Below, one piece after another: positions 16,420-25,876 of a DNA stretch of 64,000 bases. The stretch is taken from the NCBI GenBank assembly GCA_017644045.1, contig JAEPMI010000004.1:392014-456013 (forward strand), read 5' to 3'. Made by a program: the position numbers and the translations under genes. This DNA comes from Deltaproteobacteria bacterium (GTDB taxonomy: Bacteria > Myxococcota_A > Polyangia > Polyangiales > Houyiibacteriaceae). Position 1 is the first letter of the stretch, and each line of letters opens with the position of its first letter. The notes under the pieces are model-generated. The model made no database searches and was not told where the DNA came from. It was given only the letters and a program-made list of their open reading frames with translations.

Positions 16420-18486
16420 GTGCTTCGCGACGCTCTCGCCTGGGTCGTCTCCCTGACGGCCGTTTTCTGCCTTGGCTGCGGGGGTGACTCGCCCAGCGCC
16501 TCCGAACTGACACTCGCCGACGGGACGGTGGTCCAGGTGGCCGGCGATGGGTCGCTGGCGGTCGTGGTCGATGGGTCGACGGTCTTCGCGACCGCCCCCG
16601 GCGCCCGGTTCACCGCGCGCGAGTTCGAGCCCCGAGTGGACTTCGCCGGCGGCTTCTTCCGCTTCCGGCGGAGCAACGTGACGGAGGCGACCTTCCGCTA
16701 CGAGGGCGCCGAGCTCCTGGAGGGCGCCGCGGTGCTGACCTACGGCGGCGACGCCGGCGTGCTCCGGGTGCACGTGTCGGGGAACGGCGAAAGCACCGAC
16801 GTGAGGCTCGAGGTCGAGGGCGACGCGCCGGGATCGCTCGCGGTCCCGCTCCGCTGCGACGAAGAGGCGTCGTTCCTGGGCTTCGGCGGGCAGTACGAGC
16901 TGACCGATCAGCGCGGCGAGATCTTCGACCTGTGGGTCCGAGAGCAGGGCATCGGACGGACGGGCGCCGTGTGGAACGTGACCGGCGACCGGCACCACAC
17001 CTACTTCCCGGTTCCCTACTTCATGGACGCGCGTGGTTTCGGGCTGGTGGTGAACACCGACGAGCGCGTGCTGGTCGATCTCTGCGCGACCGACGCCGAG
17101 GTCGCGTGGGTCGAGGTGGAGAACGTCGGCGACTTGTCGCTGCAGGTGCTGCACGGGCCGGAGCCGCGTGACGTGGTGCGCCAGCTCGGCGACCTGCACG
17201 GTCGACCGCAGGTGCCGGCGGACTGGGCGTGGGGCCCGTGGCTCGGAATCCAGGGCGGCGACGCGGCGGTGATCGCCGAGGCGGACGCGCTCGACGCGGC
17301 CGAGGTGCCCTACACCGCGCTCTGGGCGCAGGACTGGGTCGGGCGGCAGGACATCACGGCCGGCTTGGTCGACATCGTCTACCACTGGGTCGCCGACGAG
17401 ACGCTCTACCCGGATCTGCGCGGGACCATCGATGAGCTCCACTCCCGCGACAAGCACTTCCTCGGCTACATCAACCCCTTCGTCATCCGGGAGCGCGAGC
17501 ACTACGACCCGATGGCCGCGATGGGGCTGCTCATCCAGGACGACACCGGCGCACCCTACGTCTTCGGCACCTTCAAGGGCGAGAGCTCGCTCCCCGACCT
17601 CACGAACGACGCGACGAGGGACTTCGTCCGAACCTTCATGACGGCGATGGTCGACGACTACGGCATGGACGGCTGGATGGCCGACTTCGCCGAGACGCTG
17701 CCGCACGACGCGGTGCTCTCGAACGGCGAGCCCTCGCGGATGGAGCACAACCGCTACCCGGTGCGCTGGCAAGAGCTCAACAACGGGCTGATGCGCGAGG
17801 AACGCGGCGACGACTACGCCATCTTCTCGCGCTCCGGTTGGCTCGGCAGTCAGGCGACCGCGCAGATCGTCTGGATCGGCGACCAAGAAGCAGACTGGGA
17901 ACACACCGACGGACTGCCCACGGTGATTCCGGCGCTGCTCAACCTCGGCCTCTCGGGCGTGCCCTTCGTGACCCACGACATCGCCGGCTACAGCGGCGGC
18001 CCGAGCACCAAGGAGCTCTTCCTCCGCTGGACCGAGCTCGGCGCCTTCACGCCCGTCATGCGTACTCACGAGGGTCTCGCGGCGCGAACCAACTGGTCGT
18101 GGGACGCCGACGCGGAGACCACCGCGCACTTCCGCCGCTTCGCGCGGATTCACCAGGCGCTCGTCCCGGAGATCGCCACCCTGGCCGACGAGGCCGCGAC
18201 CCGCTCGATGCCGATCCTCCGGCACATGGTCCTCGAGTTCCCGGACGACCGCGCCGTCGTCGGCATCGACGACCAGTTCATGTTCGGTCCGGATCTGCTG
18301 GTCGCCCCGGTCGTCGAAGAGGGCGCGACGAGCCGCGAGGTCTACCTACCGGCCGGGGACTGGTTCCACGTCTTCACCGGAGAACGCTTCGAGGGCGGCG
18401 GCGAGGTCGCCGTCGACGCGCCCATCGGCACCCCGCCGGTCTTCCACCGCGGCTCCGACCGCACCGACCTCCGCGCCATCGACTGA
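16420..18486 (+). CDS. GH31 family glycoside hydrolase, lipoprotein
   Basis: A 688-residue secreted lipoprotein (AWVVSLTAVFCLGCGGD, Cys 20) with a full GH31 alpha-glucosidase-type domain. The catalytic nucleophile is D422 in DGWMADFAETLP and the acid/base is D488 in WIGDQEADWEHTDGL; both contexts resemble sulfoquinovosidase YihQ. However, the segment carrying the sulfonate-binding Arg/Trp in YihQ-type enzymes reads GLVDIVYHW here, without the Arg, so a neutral alpha-glycoside is more likely. An N-terminal beta-sandwich (residues 30-250) precedes the barrel, and the C-terminal beta domain ends at the stop. GTG 16420 has TATCCT 6 nt upstream. No transporter or sulfoquinovose genes are near. Confidence 0.88.
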   Translation: MLRDALAWVVSLTAVFCLGCGGDSPSASELTLADGTVVQVAGDGSLAVVVDGSTVFATAPGARFTAREFEPRVDFAGGFFRFRRSNVTEATFRYEGAELLEGAAVLTYGGDAGVLRVHVSGNGESTDVRLEVEGDAPGSLAVPLRCDEEASFLGFGGQYELTDQRGEIFDLWVREQGIGRTGAVWNVTGDRHHTYFPVPYFMDARGFGLVVNTDERVLVDLCATDAEVAWVEVENVGDLSLQVLHGPEPRDVVRQLGDLHGRPQVPADWAWGPWLGIQGGDAAVIAEADALDAAEVPYTALWAQDWVGRQDITAGLVDIVYHWVADETLYPDLRGTIDELHSRDKHFLGYINPFVIREREHYDPMAAMGLLIQDDTGAPYVFGTFKGESSLPDLTNDATRDFVRTFMTAMVDDYGMDGWMADFAETLPHDAVLSNGEPSRMEHNRYPVRWQELNNGLMREERGDDYAIFSRSGWLGSQATAQIVWIGDQEADWEHTDGLPTVIPALLNLGLSGVPFVTHDIAGYSGGPSTKELFLRWTELGAFTPVMRTHEGLAARTNWSWDADAETTAHFRRFARIHQALVPEIATLADEAATRSMPILRHMVLEFPDDRAVVGIDDQFMFGPDLLVAPVVEEGATSREVYLPAGDWFHVFTGERFEGGGEVAVDAPIGTPPVFHRGSDRTDLRAID

Positions 18487-18492
18487 CCCAGC

Positions 18493-18957
18493 TCAGTCCG
18501 CGGGAGCTCGGACCGCGCCGGGAGCGACGATCCTGACCACCAGGTCGTCGAAGGTGATCTCCGAACCAGCGTTGCACTCCGCCCGGAACTTCCCAGCCCC
18601 CAGCTCTTGGATCGACATGCCTGCGTTGGTGGTCCAAGCGTCCTCGTAGCCACGAGGCGAACGCCAGCAGTTCCAAAGGTGCAGCCGTGTTCGCTCCTTC
18701 GAGTCCACTCTGACCTTCGTCTTGCGGGGAGAGGTATCGCCCCAGAGCACCATCTTCGGACTCTCCACTCCCTTCACCCAGAGCGTCCCAGAGTCGATCG
18801 CGAGCTGCAGCCCCTGGAGGGGCTTCTGTCGCTCCCGTTCGCGAACGATCCGAACCGTGATTCCTGGCTGAACGAATAGCACCAGGGTCATCTCGACCAG
18901 GCGGTCGCCGTGTACGAGCGGCATGCCTCGAGTAGCGGCGAAGTGGTCCTGGAACAC
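18493..18957 (-). CDS. Hypothetical protein
   Basis: A 154-residue protein of unknown family, with no signal peptide or membrane helix. Alternating hydrophobic strands (VEMTLVLFVQPGITVRIV, LQLAIDSGTLWVKG, ITFDDLVVRIVAPG) suggest a mainly beta fold. GTG 18957 lies 6 nt after TACGCT and is divergent from the DUF2330 gene, with both start boxes packed into 62 nt. Its stop is 6 nt from the stop of the convergent GH31 gene. The good start signal and coding-like third positions support it as real. Confidence 0.65.
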   Translation of the reverse strand: MFQDHFAATRGMPLVHGDRLVEMTLVLFVQPGITVRIVRERERQKPLQGLQLAIDSGTLWVKGVESPKMVLWGDTSPRKTKVRVDSKERTRLHLWNCWRSPRGYEDAWTTNAGMSIQELGAGKFRAECNAGSEITFDDLVVRIVAPGAVRAPAD

Positions 18958-19019
18958 GGGTCGAGCGTAGCAGACTGGCGTGACCCAAGGTCGGTCGGGG
19001 GATGGGGTACCCTCGCTCC
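18958..19019. promoter_or_regulatory. Divergent leaderless-type promoter pair
   Basis: TACGCT (minus strand, 18964-18969) is 6 nt from GTG 18957 and TACCCT (plus strand, 19008-19013) is 6 nt from ATG 19020. Neither start has a Shine-Dalgarno sequence. The pattern fits two -10 hexamers whose transcripts begin at or beside the start codon. Confidence 0.55.
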
Positions 19020-20726
19020 ATGAGGGGACTCCTGACCATCGCGGCGTTGCTCGCGCTCCCGTCGAGCGCGCACGCCTTCTGCGGGTTCTACGTCGGCGGC
19101 GCCGACTCGAACCTCTACAACGACGCGACGATGGTCGTGATGATGCGCGACGGCACCAAGACGGTGCTCTCGATGCAGAACGATTACCAGGGGCCGCCGG
19201 AGGGCTTCGCGCTGGTGGTGCCGGTGCCGGAGGTGCTCGGCGAGGAGAACGTGCGTACGCTGCCCAAGTCGATCTTCGAGCGGGTGGACCAGCTCGCGGC
19301 GCCGCGGCTGGTCGAGTACTGGGAGCAGGACCCGTGCTACCAGCCGCGCGTCCGTCGGTCGGGTGGCCCTGTTCCCAACCGAGTGCCGTCGTCGGCCGCG
19401 CCGCCGCGGGAGGTGGACGAGTCGACGGGCGTGACCGTCGAGGCGGAGTTCGCGGTCGGCGAGTACGACATCGTCATCCTCAGCGCCGAGGAGTCGAGCG
19501 GGCTCGAGACCTGGCTGCACCAGAACGACTACAACATGCCGGACGGCGCGGGGCAGGCGCTCGAGCCCTACGTGCAGCTCGGCACGAAGTTCTTCGTGGC
19601 CAAGGTCGACCCGCAGCGGGTCACCTTCGAGCGCGGTCGCGCGCTGCTCTCGCCGCTGCGCGTGCACTACGACGCGGAGACCTTCGCGCTGCCCATCCGA
19701 CTCGGGCTGCTGAACGCGCGCGGCCCGCAGGATCTGCTGGTGCACATCCTGGCGAAGAACGCGCGCTACGAGGTCGCGAACTACCCGAACGTCTTCATCC
19801 CCACGAACCTCATCGTGAAGAACCAGACGAAGCGCCGCTTCGGCGACTTCTATCGCGGGCTCTTCGACGAGGTGAGCGCGCAGAACGAAGGCGCGGTGGT
19901 CACCGAGTACTCGTGGCAATCAAACAACTGCGACCCCTGCCCGACGCAACCGCTGCAACCAGGCGAGATCGCGCTGCTCGGGGGCGACGTCATCGACGGC
20001 ATCCCGGTACGGGAGCCGAACGGGCGACAGCAGCCCCTGCGGCGACCGGGGCTGGGCGGCAGCGGCGGGTGGACCCTCACTCGACTGCACCATCGCTACG
20101 ACTCGGACGACCTGAGCCACGACCTCGTCTTCCGCCAGGCCGAGTCGGTGGTCGGTGGTCGGGGCATGCCGAACCAGCAAGGCGAGATGAGGGGTCAGCA
20201 CGCGGAGGTTCGCCAGTCGAGCGTGAACCAGTTCCAAGGTCGCTACGTCATGCTCCATCGCTGGACCGGCGCGGTGCGCTGCGACAACCCGGTCCGCGGT
20301 CGCTGGGGCGGCCCGCCCGGCCAGGGCGGCTGGATGCCCCGCCGCATGTCGCCGGCGGCCTCGGCGCCGAGCCCGATTCGGAATCCCAGACCGAGGCGCG
20401 CTCGCCCGGTCGACCCGCGTACCTACGTGTCCCGCGCGGACCATCAGTACCTCGGTATCGAGGCGACCCCCGCGGCCGACAGCGAGCTCGACTACGCGGC
20501 GGACCCGCCACAGCCCGAAGCGGCCCCCGAGCCCGAAGAACCGGCCGAGCCCGAAGCCGCCGAGCCAGAACCCGAGCCCGCGGAGCCCGAACCGCAGCCC
20601 CAGCCGAACGCGGTCCCGGTCACCGAGGACGGCGGCTGCGCGAGCTGCGCGACCAGCGGCCGCGGCGCCGCGGGCGCCCTGCTCTTCCTCGTGGCCCTGG
20701 GCATGGTCCTCCGCCGCCGCAGTTGA
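19020..20726 (+). CDS. DUF2330 family exported protein with MYXO-CTERM-like tail
   Basis: A 568-residue exported protein. The signal peptide MRGLLTIAALLALPSSAHA is followed directly by FCGFYVGGADSNLYNDATMVVMMRDG, the typical mature start of DUF2330 proteins. The domain spans about residues 20-460. A linker rich in Pro, Glu and Ala (residues about 480-535) leads to a C-terminal tail with CASCATSG, a hydrophobic helix and RRRS, resembling MYXO-CTERM sorting signals for surface attachment or processing. ATG 19020 is chosen over ATG 19002 because TACCCT lies 6 nt upstream and the signal peptide starts there. The function of DUF2330 is unknown. Confidence 0.85.
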   Translation: MRGLLTIAALLALPSSAHAFCGFYVGGADSNLYNDATMVVMMRDGTKTVLSMQNDYQGPPEGFALVVPVPEVLGEENVRTLPKSIFERVDQLAAPRLVEYWEQDPCYQPRVRRSGGPVPNRVPSSAAPPREVDESTGVTVEAEFAVGEYDIVILSAEESSGLETWLHQNDYNMPDGAGQALEPYVQLGTKFFVAKVDPQRVTFERGRALLSPLRVHYDAETFALPIRLGLLNARGPQDLLVHILAKNARYEVANYPNVFIPTNLIVKNQTKRRFGDFYRGLFDEVSAQNEGAVVTEYSWQSNNCDPCPTQPLQPGEIALLGGDVIDGIPVREPNGRQQPLRRPGLGGSGGWTLTRLHHRYDSDDLSHDLVFRQAESVVGGRGMPNQQGEMRGQHAEVRQSSVNQFQGRYVMLHRWTGAVRCDNPVRGRWGGPPGQGGWMPRRMSPAASAPSPIRNPRPRRARPVDPRTYVSRADHQYLGIEATPAADSELDYAADPPQPEAAPEPEEPAEPEAAEPEPEPAEPEPQPQPNAVPVTEDGGCASCATSGRGAAGALLFLVALGMVLRRRS

Positions 20727-20754
20727 CACACGCTCGCGACGGCTCCCGAAGGTC

Positions 20755-21127
20755 GGGGACGATCGTCTTCTTTGTATTCTTTAACGACCAACGTAGGTGG
20801 CGATTAAGACGACACCCACGAGCGAATGTCCCTACGACGCAGATGCATTCCGTAACAAGAAGACGATCGTCCCCGAGCGTTTGGGCCTCCGGTTCGGGTG
20901 GCGATTAAGACGACACCCACGAGCGGATGTCCCTACGACGCAGATGCATTCCGTAACAAGAAGACGATCGTCCCCGAGCGTTTGGGCCTCCGGTTATCGT
21001 CCCCGAGCGTTTGGGCCTCCGGTTCGGGTGGCGATTAAGACGACACCCACGAGCGGATGTTCCTACGACGCAGATGCGTTCCGTAACAAGAAGACGATCG
21101 TCCCCGAGCGTTTGGGCCTCTGGTTCG
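20755..21127. repeat. 101-bp direct repeat array with a 29-bp internal duplication and inverted end
   Basis: Three copies of a unit beginning GTGGCGATTAAGACGACACC start at 20797, 20898 and 21028; the first period is 101 nt, and the second is 130 nt because 29 bp beginning ATCGTCCCCGAGCGTTTGGG is duplicated. Each unit contains AAGAAGACGATCGTCCCC, with the 10-bp palindrome GACGATCGTC. The reverse complement of that 18-mer opens the region at 20755-20772, so the first copy is flanked by inverted repeats. The whole 419-nt gap between the DUF2330 gene and the macroglobulin gene (20727-21145) holds nothing else. Confidence 0.9.
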
Positions 21128-21145
21128 GAGAGCTGATGATCGGGC

Positions 21146-24100
21146 TCAGCTTCCGATGCGCACGACGTTGGCGCCCGAGGTGGCCACGACCTGTGCGTGC
21201 CATTCGGAGCGAGCGGTCGCGGGGGCCAGCGTGACCTCGCCTTCGCGCATCGCCCAGAAGGGGAGCTCGACCGTGCGCCGGTCGCCGATGGCCAACACGA
21301 CGCGCACCTCGTCGGCGCTCAGCGAGAAGTCGAGGATCGTGCCCGCCGCGCGCATCCGGTTCAGCTCCTCGCGGTCCATCGTGAGAGCCGGCGAGAGGGG
21401 CTGCACGAGGACCACGGCGCCGACCTGCGGACCGCTGCGGATCACGTAGCGAGCCTGCAGCGCAGCACCCGGTGCGACCTCGGTCGGCAGCTCGCGTGCC
21501 AGCGTGAGTCCACGATCGCCCTCGGGTGCTCCCGCGGCGGAGGTGGCGGTGTCGCTCGCGCCCCAGCGCTCGATCTCGAAGTCGACACGCGCGCGGAGCC
21601 CACCGTCGTAGCTCACGGTGACCGTGTGCTCCCCGGGCTCGGCGGCGAGCTCGATGGATCGCAGCGCGAGGGCGGTCGCGTAGAGGTCGCGGTCGCTCAC
21701 GGCGACCCGCCGGACCTCCCGACCGTCGAGCTCGACGACCACGGTGCCCGAGTCACCGGCTGGCGCGGGCTCGAGCAGGAGCAGGGCGCGGACGGCGAAC
21801 GAAGCGCTCCGCGCGTTGTGCCAGCGCCCCCAGGCGGCGCGGGTCGAGAGCAAGAAGCGAAGCGCTTCGCGGCGGGCGCTCTCCCAGCGCTCGTGGTCGA
21901 TCTCGTCGAGCACCAGGAGCGCCGCGTAGGCGGCCTCGATGCGTCCGCCGTAGGCCTCGAACCAGCCGGGCTCCCAGTGCAGCAGCTGGTCGACGTCGGC
22001 CAGCCTCCGGGCGGCGCCGACTGCCGTCTGTCGCGCATCCGAGAAAGCGGTGGGCGCGTCCTCCGCGCGAGCGGCCTCGAGCAGCCCGAGGGCGGTCCGG
22101 CCCAGAACCAGCGGCGAGGTGTCGGCGGCATCGAGCAGGGGCACGAGCACCCGGGAGAGCGCCGTCAGCTGGGGCCAGAGGGAGTCGTCCCCATCGCGAG
22201 CGACCTGCGCCAGGACGTGAAAGCTCTGCGCGAGCATGGCATGGCGCACGGCGTCGCTCTCGCCCTCCCAGGGCGCGACCGCCGAGACGTCGACGGTGCC
22301 TCCACCGACCATCGAGGCGAGCTTTCGGGCGCCCCGCTCGATCACCTCCGCGGGGACGTGCTGGCCCGAGCGCTTCAGCGCGACGAGCGACTCCAGCGCG
22401 AACGCCGTCGTATGGATCTGGCTCGCAACGCTGAAGTAGCCACCCCAGCCGCCGTCGTCGTTCTGCGCGAGCTGCAGCGCCGCGCTCACCCGCGAGAGGA
22501 ACGCGCGCAGCTGCTCCTGGCGGACCTCGTCGGTCCCGCGGCGGCGCAGGTAGTCGTAGGCCGCGGCGGCCGCCAGCGTGCGCGAAGCGGCGGGCTCGGT
22601 GCCCTGGGTGCCCTCCGTCGCCATGCCGACCACGTCTTCGAGCGCCGGCACCGCGGTCGGCAGCACCACGCCGAGGCGCACGACGTGCTGTCGATCCGCC
22701 GAGTCGAGGGTGAAGGTGTGCTCGTAGGGAGCGCCGTCCGCCGCAACGCCGGTATGAGTCGTACGGGTCGAGGTCCCCGAAGGCCGGACGAAGAGCGTGC
22801 GGTACTCCTCGTCGCGCAGCCGCTCACCGTTGGCGACGACGGAGAGGCTCTCGGCGATCGCGCGGTACTCGGCGACTCCGGGCCGAGCCCCGACCACGGT
22901 GAAGCGAGCGGTCGCCGTGCCGTCCGGTGCGACGTCCACCTCGACCGGCTCGCCTTCGACCTCGAGGTCGCTCGACCGGAGCGAGAGGCGGACCCGGTGC
23001 GCGGTCTCCGTGAGGTTTCGAGCCGCGACCGCCACGCTCACCCGGTCGCCCGCGACCAGGCTCGCCGGGAGATCGCTGCGCACGTAGAGCGGCTGACGCA
23101 CGGCCACCCGACCGCGACCGACGCCCACGCCACCTTGGTCGTCGCTCACCACGACGGCGATGTCCTGCTCGGTGATCGAGTCGGGGAGCTGCGCGGAGAA
23201 CGAGGCCGTGCCCTCGTCGAACTGGACGCTCGGCCACCACCCGGCCGTCTCCGCAAAGTCCGTGCGGACCACGAGCTGCACCGGTGCCGCCTCGTTGATG
23301 ATGGGCGCCCCCGCGGGGCGCTCGCGACCGTGACCGATGGTCCCGAGGTTGCCGAGGCCGATGGTGCCCTCCCCGGTGCCGCCGCCACCGCGGCCCGTGC
23401 CCTGGAGCCCGAGGCCCCCGAAACCGAAGTTCTCGCCGATCTGGTCGCCCATCAACGAGCCGATCGCGCTCATCGGATCGTTGCCGAGCGCGCTGTCTTC
23501 GCCGAGCGAATCGAGGATGCCGTCGGCGTCGTGATCGGTGCCACGGTTGCGGCTGGGGCGGTGGAGCTGCTCCAACACCTCCGGCGGCACCGGCAGGGGC
23601 GCGGGTGCCCCGGCGTGCCAGCCGAAGCTGGCCGGCCAGCCGATGTCGTAGCGGTCCGGTCCCCAGGTGCGTTGGACCACGGGCCAGGTGAGCGTCTGCG
23701 AACCGGTGCTCGCGAGCACCTTGCGCTCCGGGTTGTAGAAGCGGTCCACCGGCGCGCGCTCGAGCGGGTCGAGCATCGTGATCACTCCGCGATCGACGAC
23801 CGCCGCGCTCGCGATGGCCTCGCGCGGCTCGCCGTCGGGTCCGGTGACCTGCACCTGGACGTTCACCTCTTCGCCAGGTGCGACCTCCTCGGGCAGCCCC
23901 TGGAGCGTGACCTGCAGCGTGCGGTCGGGGGTGACGGTCAGGTTCTGTCCGTCGGTCATGAGCCCCACGTCGCGGCCACGGCGGCCGACGGCCCAGAGCG
24001 TCAGCAGCACCGAGCCCCAGCTCGGCGTTCGGATCGTCCCGCGGGCGACGCCGTTCTCGACGGGCACCAACGCCGAGCGGATGATCGCGCCGGAGCTGTC

Positions 24101-25798
24101 GACCAGGTCTGCGTGGACGACCCGCTCCACCGGGACCGTCGACGTCGGGAAGGCGATCTCGACCGCGAGGTCGGTCTCCTCCTGCACCACCGTCTCCGGG
24201 ACCGCGGAGCGCATCGGCAGGGGCTCGCGCACGCTGAGCGATGCGCTGGCGACCCGGTCGCGCACGTCGCTCATGTACGCGTCGAGCGACACGTAGGACG
24301 CGCCGCTCGGCGCGGGAAAATGGAACGCCGCGATGCCCGACTCGTCCGTGGTCGCGCGGAGCCGCCGCCCCTTCACCGCCAGCTGCACGGCCTCGTCGCG
24401 AACGGGGACCGCGTCGAGGTCCACGACGCGTACGTTCGCCTGCACCGGATCGCCGACGGCGTACTGGGTGCGGTCGAGCTCGATGACCACGCGATAGGGC
24501 ACCCGCTCGTAGCGGAGCATCCGTCGGACCTCGTCTTCACGACCGTTCGCGTCGGTCACCTTCAGCACGACGTCGATGCGCCCGCCGACGCGGCTCGCCC
24601 GCCGTGCCGCGTCGAGCGCGTCTTCGGGGAGGGTCAGCGCGTGCGGGCCCGGTCCGCTCAGGTGCCGCGCCTCGAGGGTGTGCACCGTCCGATCGTCGAC
24701 CTCGAAGCGCACCTCGACGTCCGCCTCGCGGAACGTGCCGCCGCCGAGGTAGCCGAGCGTGAGCTGGTACTCGAGCGTCGACACCTCCGGCGTGATGAAG
24801 CGGGGCAGGTCGTGTTCGATCGAGATGACCGGCGTGACGAAGCGCTCGATGCGGACGTCGGCGTCCGCGCGCTCGTTCCCGATGAGCGCGCGGAGCTGAT
24901 AGCGCCCCTCCTCGACGTGCTCGGGCAGCGGGATGTCGAAGGTACCGGTCCCGAAGCCGTCCGTCGCGATCACTCCGCCGTGGACCACACGTCCGTCGCC
25001 ATCCAGGAGCTGCAGCTCGATGCGTTGATCCTCGAGGGGCGTGTACTCGCCGCGGAGTGCCCAGCCGATCGCCCGCACGTGCATCGTCTGCCCCGGCTGG
25101 TAGACGCCGCGGTCGCTGTAGACGTAGACCGTTTTGGCCTCGAAGCTCTCGGTGCGCGTGTTGGCCTGGTAGGCGACCGTCCGCGTCTCGTCCCCGTGCT
25201 GGAAGGTGAGCACGCCGCGGCTCCCGTCCTGATCCGGCGAAGGCGTTCGGCGGAACGCCACGGTGCCGTTCTCGTCCGTGCGCGCGACGAGCTCGGTCCC
25301 GAGGTAGACCTTCGCGCCGGCCACCGGCTCGAGCGCGTCGTCCATCACGAGCGCGTGGACGAAGGTCCCGTCGCCCGACCAGCTCTGGTAGGGCGCGTCG
25401 AGCACGACGTGGAGCCCCGGCGCCCGAGGCAAGCGGTCCATCCGGCGGCGCAGGTGCGCGTACTCGGCCATGCCGATGCTGCCCACGTTCCGCGCAAAGG
25501 GAACCGAATCCAGCGGCGGTCCATCGGCGGGCTCTCCAAGCGTGACCTCGATGCTGCCGGGTGCGGGACCATCGGACGATCGGGGCGCGGGAGCGTCGTT
25601 CGTGACCTCCGTGGGCGAGGGGAGCGGCCGGGACTCGTCCCGCTCCGGTCGTGGCGCGAACACATCGTCGGTGAGCCACGCCTCCTCGGGAGACCCCGAC
25701 TCGCCGCAGTCGCACCCGAACACGAGCACGCACGCGAGGGCGACGAAGCCACTGCCATTCGCGCGCGTCCCTCTACCTCGCCAGCCGGCACCGCCCAT
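21146..25798 (-). CDS. Alpha-2-macroglobulin-like lipoprotein without thioester
   Basis: A 1550-residue lipoprotein (GFVALACVLVFGCDCGES, lipobox VFGC). The A2M family is shown by the MG2-type block VYVYSDRGVYQPGQTMHVRAIGW, repeated macroglobulin beta domains, the A2M core with WWPSVQFDEGTASFSAQLPDSITEQDIAVVVSDD, and a C-terminal alpha/alpha thioester-like domain (NDDGGWGGYFSVASQIHTTAFALESL). Where the CGEQ thioester should be, the sequence reads VVGMATEGTQGTEP, so no thioester can form. A Gly-rich bait-like loop (GFGGLGLQGTGRGGGGTGEG) sits mid-protein. It probably acts as a periplasmic protease trap or surface scaffold. ATG 25798 has GGAGGGG upstream. No pbpC is adjacent. Confidence 0.85.
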   Translation of the reverse strand: MGGAGWRGRGTRANGSGFVALACVLVFGCDCGESGSPEEAWLTDDVFAPRPERDESRPLPSPTEVTNDAPAPRSSDGPAPGSIEVTLGEPADGPPLDSVPFARNVGSIGMAEYAHLRRRMDRLPRAPGLHVVLDAPYQSWSGDGTFVHALVMDDALEPVAGAKVYLGTELVARTDENGTVAFRRTPSPDQDGSRGVLTFQHGDETRTVAYQANTRTESFEAKTVYVYSDRGVYQPGQTMHVRAIGWALRGEYTPLEDQRIELQLLDGDGRVVHGGVIATDGFGTGTFDIPLPEHVEEGRYQLRALIGNERADADVRIERFVTPVISIEHDLPRFITPEVSTLEYQLTLGYLGGGTFREADVEVRFEVDDRTVHTLEARHLSGPGPHALTLPEDALDAARRASRVGGRIDVVLKVTDANGREDEVRRMLRYERVPYRVVIELDRTQYAVGDPVQANVRVVDLDAVPVRDEAVQLAVKGRRLRATTDESGIAAFHFPAPSGASYVSLDAYMSDVRDRVASASLSVREPLPMRSAVPETVVQEETDLAVEIAFPTSTVPVERVVHADLVDSSGAIIRSALVPVENGVARGTIRTPSWGSVLLTLWAVGRRGRDVGLMTDGQNLTVTPDRTLQVTLQGLPEEVAPGEEVNVQVQVTGPDGEPREAIASAAVVDRGVITMLDPLERAPVDRFYNPERKVLASTGSQTLTWPVVQRTWGPDRYDIGWPASFGWHAGAPAPLPVPPEVLEQLHRPSRNRGTDHDADGILDSLGEDSALGNDPMSAIGSLMGDQIGENFGFGGLGLQGTGRGGGGTGEGTIGLGNLGTIGHGRERPAGAPIINEAAPVQLVVRTDFAETAGWWPSVQFDEGTASFSAQLPDSITEQDIAVVVSDDQGGVGVGRGRVAVRQPLYVRSDLPASLVAGDRVSVAVAARNLTETAHRVRLSLRSSDLEVEGEPVEVDVAPDGTATARFTVVGARPGVAEYRAIAESLSVVANGERLRDEEYRTLFVRPSGTSTRTTHTGVAADGAPYEHTFTLDSADRQHVVRLGVVLPTAVPALEDVVGMATEGTQGTEPAASRTLAAAAAYDYLRRRGTDEVRQEQLRAFLSRVSAALQLAQNDDGGWGGYFSVASQIHTTAFALESLVALKRSGQHVPAEVIERGARKLASMVGGGTVDVSAVAPWEGESDAVRHAMLAQSFHVLAQVARDGDDSLWPQLTALSRVLVPLLDAADTSPLVLGRTALGLLEAARAEDAPTAFSDARQTAVGAARRLADVDQLLHWEPGWFEAYGGRIEAAYAALLVLDEIDHERWESARREALRFLLSTRAAWGRWHNARSASFAVRALLLLEPAPAGDSGTVVVELDGREVRRVAVSDRDLYATALALRSIELAAEPGEHTVTVSYDGGLRARVDFEIERWGASDTATSAAGAPEGDRGLTLARELPTEVAPGAALQARYVIRSGPQVGAVVLVQPLSPALTMDREELNRMRAAGTILDFSLSADEVRVVLAIGDRRTVELPFWAMREGEVTLAPATARSEWHAQVVATSGANVVRIGS

Positions 25799-25876
25799 TC
25801 GAACCCCTCCCGACCCCGCGATGGTCACCGACCGTCGATGGCCGAGTCCAGAGCCGTGGCGTTCCCCGACAGCCCG

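Noticed and set aside
14148-16487. A 779-codon plus-strand frame over the EF-G gene
   Set aside because: It is the antisense shadow of EF-G, rich in Asp, Leu and Val with no motif, while the minus-strand frame is a full EF-G.
20797-21234. A 145-codon protein over the 101-bp repeats
   Set aside because: The frame exists only because the repeat unit is free of stops; it runs into the antisense of the macroglobulin gene and has no start signal.
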